From RGIG4608 sp051867875 (GTDB lineage: Bacteria > Bacillota > Clostridia > Oscillospirales > CAG-272): a stretch of DNA of 64,000 nucleotides. The DNA lies in contig JBJDZG010000004.1 in assembly GCA_051867875.1 (NCBI GenBank), positions 1-64,000 on the forward strand. Reading direction: 5' to 3'. Each line of letters opens with the position of its first letter. The stretch's first letter is position 1. The notes beneath the pieces are model-generated. The model saw only the letters and a list, made by a program, of their open reading frames with translations. It was not told the DNA's origin and did no database searches. Positions 61,447 to 64,000 of this stretch are shown in pieces. The position numbers and the translations under genes are program-made.

Positions 61447-64000
61447 TTTAACCATTCCTGCAACGATTTCGCTTGCCTTTGCAAGTGCTTCGGCTATCTT
61501 CTGAGCGTCCGCACCGCCTGCCATAGCGGAATCGGGGCGTCCGCCGCCCTTACCGCCCGTAACTGCGGCAACTGCGCCTACGAGCTTACCTGCGTGAATG
61601 CCGTGAGCCACTGCGTCCTTGCCTGCTACTGCGATGAAGTTAAGCTTGCCGTGCGCGTTGACTGCAACTACTGCAACAGTGTCGGGATTTTCGGCTTTTA
61701 TCTTATCCGTAAGAGTTCTCGCACTGTCTATATCCATTTCCTCCGCAAAGGTAGTGATTAACTTAACCGCACCTATCTGCTCCGCTCCCGAAAGAACATC
61801 GGTGAGCTTAGAGGAAGCTATCTTATTATTGAGGGACTCAATTTCCTTTTTGAGAGAGGAAATCTCGCCTTGAAGAGCGTTTGCACGCTTAGCGATATCG
61901 TTTGAGTTCTGAACTTTAAGCTCGCTTGCGGTCTGTGCCACGAGTTCCTCCTGCTTAGCGAGGAATCCAAGCACGCCGTAGCCCGTTACAGCCTCGATTC
62001 TGCGCACGCCCGAAGCCACGCTCGACTCGGATACAATCTTAAAAAGACCGATTTTTGCGGTATTGTCGCAGTGAGTACCGCCGCAAAGCTCGGTAGAAAA
62101 GCTGCCCATTTTTACCATGCGGACCGTCTTGCCGTATTTCTCGCCGAAGAGCGCCATAGCACCGCTCTTGCGCGCGGTTTCAATATCGGTTTCAACCGTA
62201 ACTATATCGTTACCTGCAAGAATGTGGCTGTTTACGAGCATTTCAACCGCACGAAGTTCTTTTTCCGTGAGAGCCGCAAAATGCGTAAAGTCAAATCTGC
62301 AAATTTCTTCGCTTACGTAAGAGCCCGCCTGCTCAACGTGATTTCCGAGCACGCTTCTGAGCGCCGCCTGAAGAAGATGAGCGGCAGAGTGGTTTCTCTT
62401 TATCGCCTCACGTCTTAGGTCAACGATGTCCGCCGTAACCGTATCGCCGACGGAAAGCACTCCGTTTACAACCCGGCAGATATGAATGTATACGCCGTCG
62501 GTTTTCTTTGTATCGTAAACTGTCAAAACCGCGTTGTCCTTATAGATGGTACCCGTATCGCCTATCTGACCGCCGCCCTCTCCGTAGAAAGGCGTTCTGT
62601 TAAGAATCACGGTACAGTCGCCCTCGTTTACGCTCTCTACGCTATCGTCGCCGACGAGGATTGCAATTACCTTAGCCTCGCTTCTGTAATCGGTGTAGCC
62701 CGTAAATTCGGTCTTGGGAAGGTCGGCAAGCACACTCTTTGAGCTGTCGCTCCAACCGCTGATATTGGCTCTTGCCTCTCTTGCGCGGTTTCTCTGGTCG
62801 AGCATCAAAGTCTTGAACTGCTCCTCGTTTATTTTAAGGTGATTTTCCTCTGCTATTTCACGCGTAAGGTCAATCGGGAAGCCGAAAGTATCGTAAAGCT
62901 TGAATACTTCCTCGCCCGAAATAACGTCCGCATTTTCCTTAACGGCGCTTCTTATCAGGTCGGAAAGAATGGAAAGACCTGCATCGATGGTCGCGTCAAA
63001 TCTCTCCTCTTCCATTGAGAGCACCTTGCGGATATAATCACCCTTTTCGGAAAGCTCGGGATATGCACCGCAGCTCTCGCCGATAGCGACGTTAACCATA
63101 TCAACAAGGAAGGGACGGTTGATGCCGAGAAGCTTTCCGTGTCTGCACGCACGGCGTATTATTCTGCGGAGAACGTATCCCCTTCCCTCGTTTGAGGGAA
63201 TAACGCCGTCGGCTATCATAAACATAGCGCTTCTGGTGTGGTCGGTAATAACGCGAATGGAAATATCGTTGTCCGCGTCGTCGCCGTAGTTCTTACCGCA
63301 GATTTCGCACACCTTGTCGATTATCCTGCGGATTGAATCGACCTCGAACATATTGTCAACACCCTGCATTACGCAAGCAAGACGTTCAAGACCCATGCCC
63401 GTGTCGATATTCTTCTGCGCGAGCTCCTCGTATGTGCCGTCGCCCATATTGTTATACTGGGAGAATACGTTGTTCCAGATTTCCATATATCTGTCGCACT
63501 CACAGCCGGGTTTGCAGTCGGGACTTCCGCAGCCGTACTTTTCGCCTCTGTCAAAGTAAATCTCGGAGCAGGGTCCGCAGGGGCCCGTGCCGTGCTCCCA
63601 GAAGTTGTCCGCTTTTCCAAGGCGTACGACGTGAGCGGGATTTACGCCAATCTTGTTAACCCAGATGTCGTAAGCCTCTTCGTCGTTTTCGTATATTGAG
63701 GGCCAGAGAAGCTCCTCGGGGATTTCAAGCGTAACGGTGAGAAACTCCCACGCCCACGCTATTGCCTCTTCCTTGAAATAATCTCCGAATGAGAAGTTTC
63801 CGAGCATTTCAAAGAACGTGCCGTGGCGAGCCGTATGACCTACGCGCTCGAGGTCGGGCGTACGAATGCACTTCTGGCAGGTGCAAACTCTCGTTCTCGG
63901 GGGCTCTTCCTCACCCGTGAAGTATTTTTTCATAGGTGCCATACCCGAGTTGATAAGAAGAAGTGATTTGTCGTTAATGGGAACGAGCGGGAAAGAAGGG
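61444..64000 (-). CDS. alaS: Alanyl-tRNA synthetase, N-terminus cut by window edge
   Basis: About 852 residues are visible; roughly 25 N-terminal residues lie beyond the right edge (the frame is open to 64000 and starts in PSFPLVPIND, a conserved motif 1 neighbour). Class II catalytic core, then the HSAAHLLQAAL editing motif and CGGTHCDN, a coiled-coil (about 690-720), and the C-terminal GGKGGGRPDSAM motif. The usual full length is about 875-880. No frameshift is seen. A T-box leader, if present, is outside the window. Confidence 0.97.
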   Translation of the reverse strand, partial: PSFPLVPINDKSLLLINSGMAPMKKYFTGEEEPPRTRVCTCQKCIRTPDLERVGHTARHGTFFEMLGNFSFGDYFKEEAIAWAWEFLTVTLEIPEELLWPSIYENDEEAYDIWVNKIGVNPAHVVRLGKADNFWEHGTGPCGPCSEIYFDRGEKYGCGSPDCKPGCECDRYMEIWNNVFSQYNNMGDGTYEELAQKNIDTGMGLERLACVMQGVDNMFEVDSIRRIIDKVCEICGKNYGDDADNDISIRVITDHTRSAMFMIADGVIPSNEGRGYVLRRIIRRACRHGKLLGINRPFLVDMVNVAIGESCGAYPELSEKGDYIRKVLSMEEERFDATIDAGLSILSDLIRSAVKENADVISGEEVFKLYDTFGFPIDLTREIAEENHLKINEEQFKTLMLDQRNRAREARANISGWSDSSKSVLADLPKTEFTGYTDYRSEAKVIAILVGDDSVESVNEGDCTVILNRTPFYGEGGGQIGDTGTIYKDNAVLTVYDTKKTDGVYIHICRVVNGVLSVGDTVTADIVDLRREAIKRNHSAAHLLQAALRSVLGNHVEQAGSYVSEEICRFDFTHFAALTEKELRAVEMLVNSHILAGNDIVTVETDIETARKSGAMALFGEKYGKTVRMVKMGSFSTELCGGTHCDNTAKIGLFKIVSESSVASGVRRIEAVTGYGVLGFLAKQEELVAQTASELKVQNSNDIAKRANALQGEISSLKKEIESLNNKIASSKLTDVLSGAEQIGAVKLITTFAEEMDIDSARTLTDKIKAENPDTVAVVAVNAHGKLNFIAVAGKDAVAHGIHAGKLVGAVAAVTGGKGGGRPDSAMAGGADAQKIAEALAKASEIVAGMVK

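Overview
The window is an almost gap-free piece of a low-to-mid GC Gram-positive genome, most likely an anaerobic, spore-forming member of the Clostridia (Bacillota). The evidence is a PolC-type DNA polymerase III, an Rnf complex in the order C-D-G-E-A-B, a CotF-like coat protein, a T-box leader on ileS, a TPP riboswitch on a thiT-like gene, SepF/YlmH, group II ECF transporter genes, and strong SD sequences. Nearly every promoter I could find is a sigma-A type with a 17-bp spacer. Species cannot be named from sequence alone.

Layout. (1) 1-8710, minus strand: one long operon ruvC, an rRNA methyltransferase-like gene, ecfA1-ecfA2-ecfT, truA, a DUF5711-like gene, a CvpA-like gene and a ClpE-like ATPase cut by the window edge. 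(2) 8840-13750, plus: DUF951, yfhO, ruvA, ruvB, divergent from ruvC. (3) 13765-17020: two small spore-coat-type genes, an Mrp Fe-S carrier, and a long-form iPGM divergent from mrp. (4) 17025-25560, minus: T-box-ileS-lspA-rluD; sepF-ylmH; miaA-hlyD-like. (5) 25546-29610: a 2-hydroxyacid dehydrogenase, an XRE/S24 self-cleaving-type repressor divergent from a small membrane protein, a HIT protein and an FkbM methyltransferase. (6) 29695-34716, plus: the Rnf operon. (7) 34719-35985, minus: RNase P RNA and the TPP-riboswitch thiT-like gene. (8) 36009-50975, minus: pyrH-frr-uppS-cdsA-dxr-rseP-ispG-polC-pth-mfd. (9) 51036-55392, minus: galK-like, MBL hydrolase and rlmH; DUF1934 and wecB. (10) 55418-57490: an A+T-rich type II-like restriction-modification pair, the only clearly foreign-looking segment. 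(11) 57570-57925, minus: tRNA-Gly, -Arg, -His. (12) 57974-64000: yqeG-pepP, prfC, and alaS cut by the right edge.

How the genes work together. RuvA, RuvB and RuvC form the Holliday-junction resolvasome. EcfA1/A2/T form the shared motor that a distant S component such as the ThiT-like protein would plug into. IspG and Dxr (MEP pathway), UppS, CdsA and RseP link isoprenoid, carrier-lipid, phospholipid and membrane-protease functions. Pth, Frr, RF3, AlaRS, IleRS, three tRNAs, MiaA, TruA, RluD, RlmH and RNase P serve translation. Rnf couples ferredoxin:NAD+ electron flow to an ion gradient.

Most of the window is ordinary core genome and I found no clearly new multi-gene system. The best leads are the S24-repressor/small membrane protein pair with a direct repeat between their promoters, a start-codon-sequestering hairpin in front of wecB, the restriction-modification island, the cysteine-rich tail on RnfE, and a galactokinase-like enzyme with an altered sugar-binding signature.
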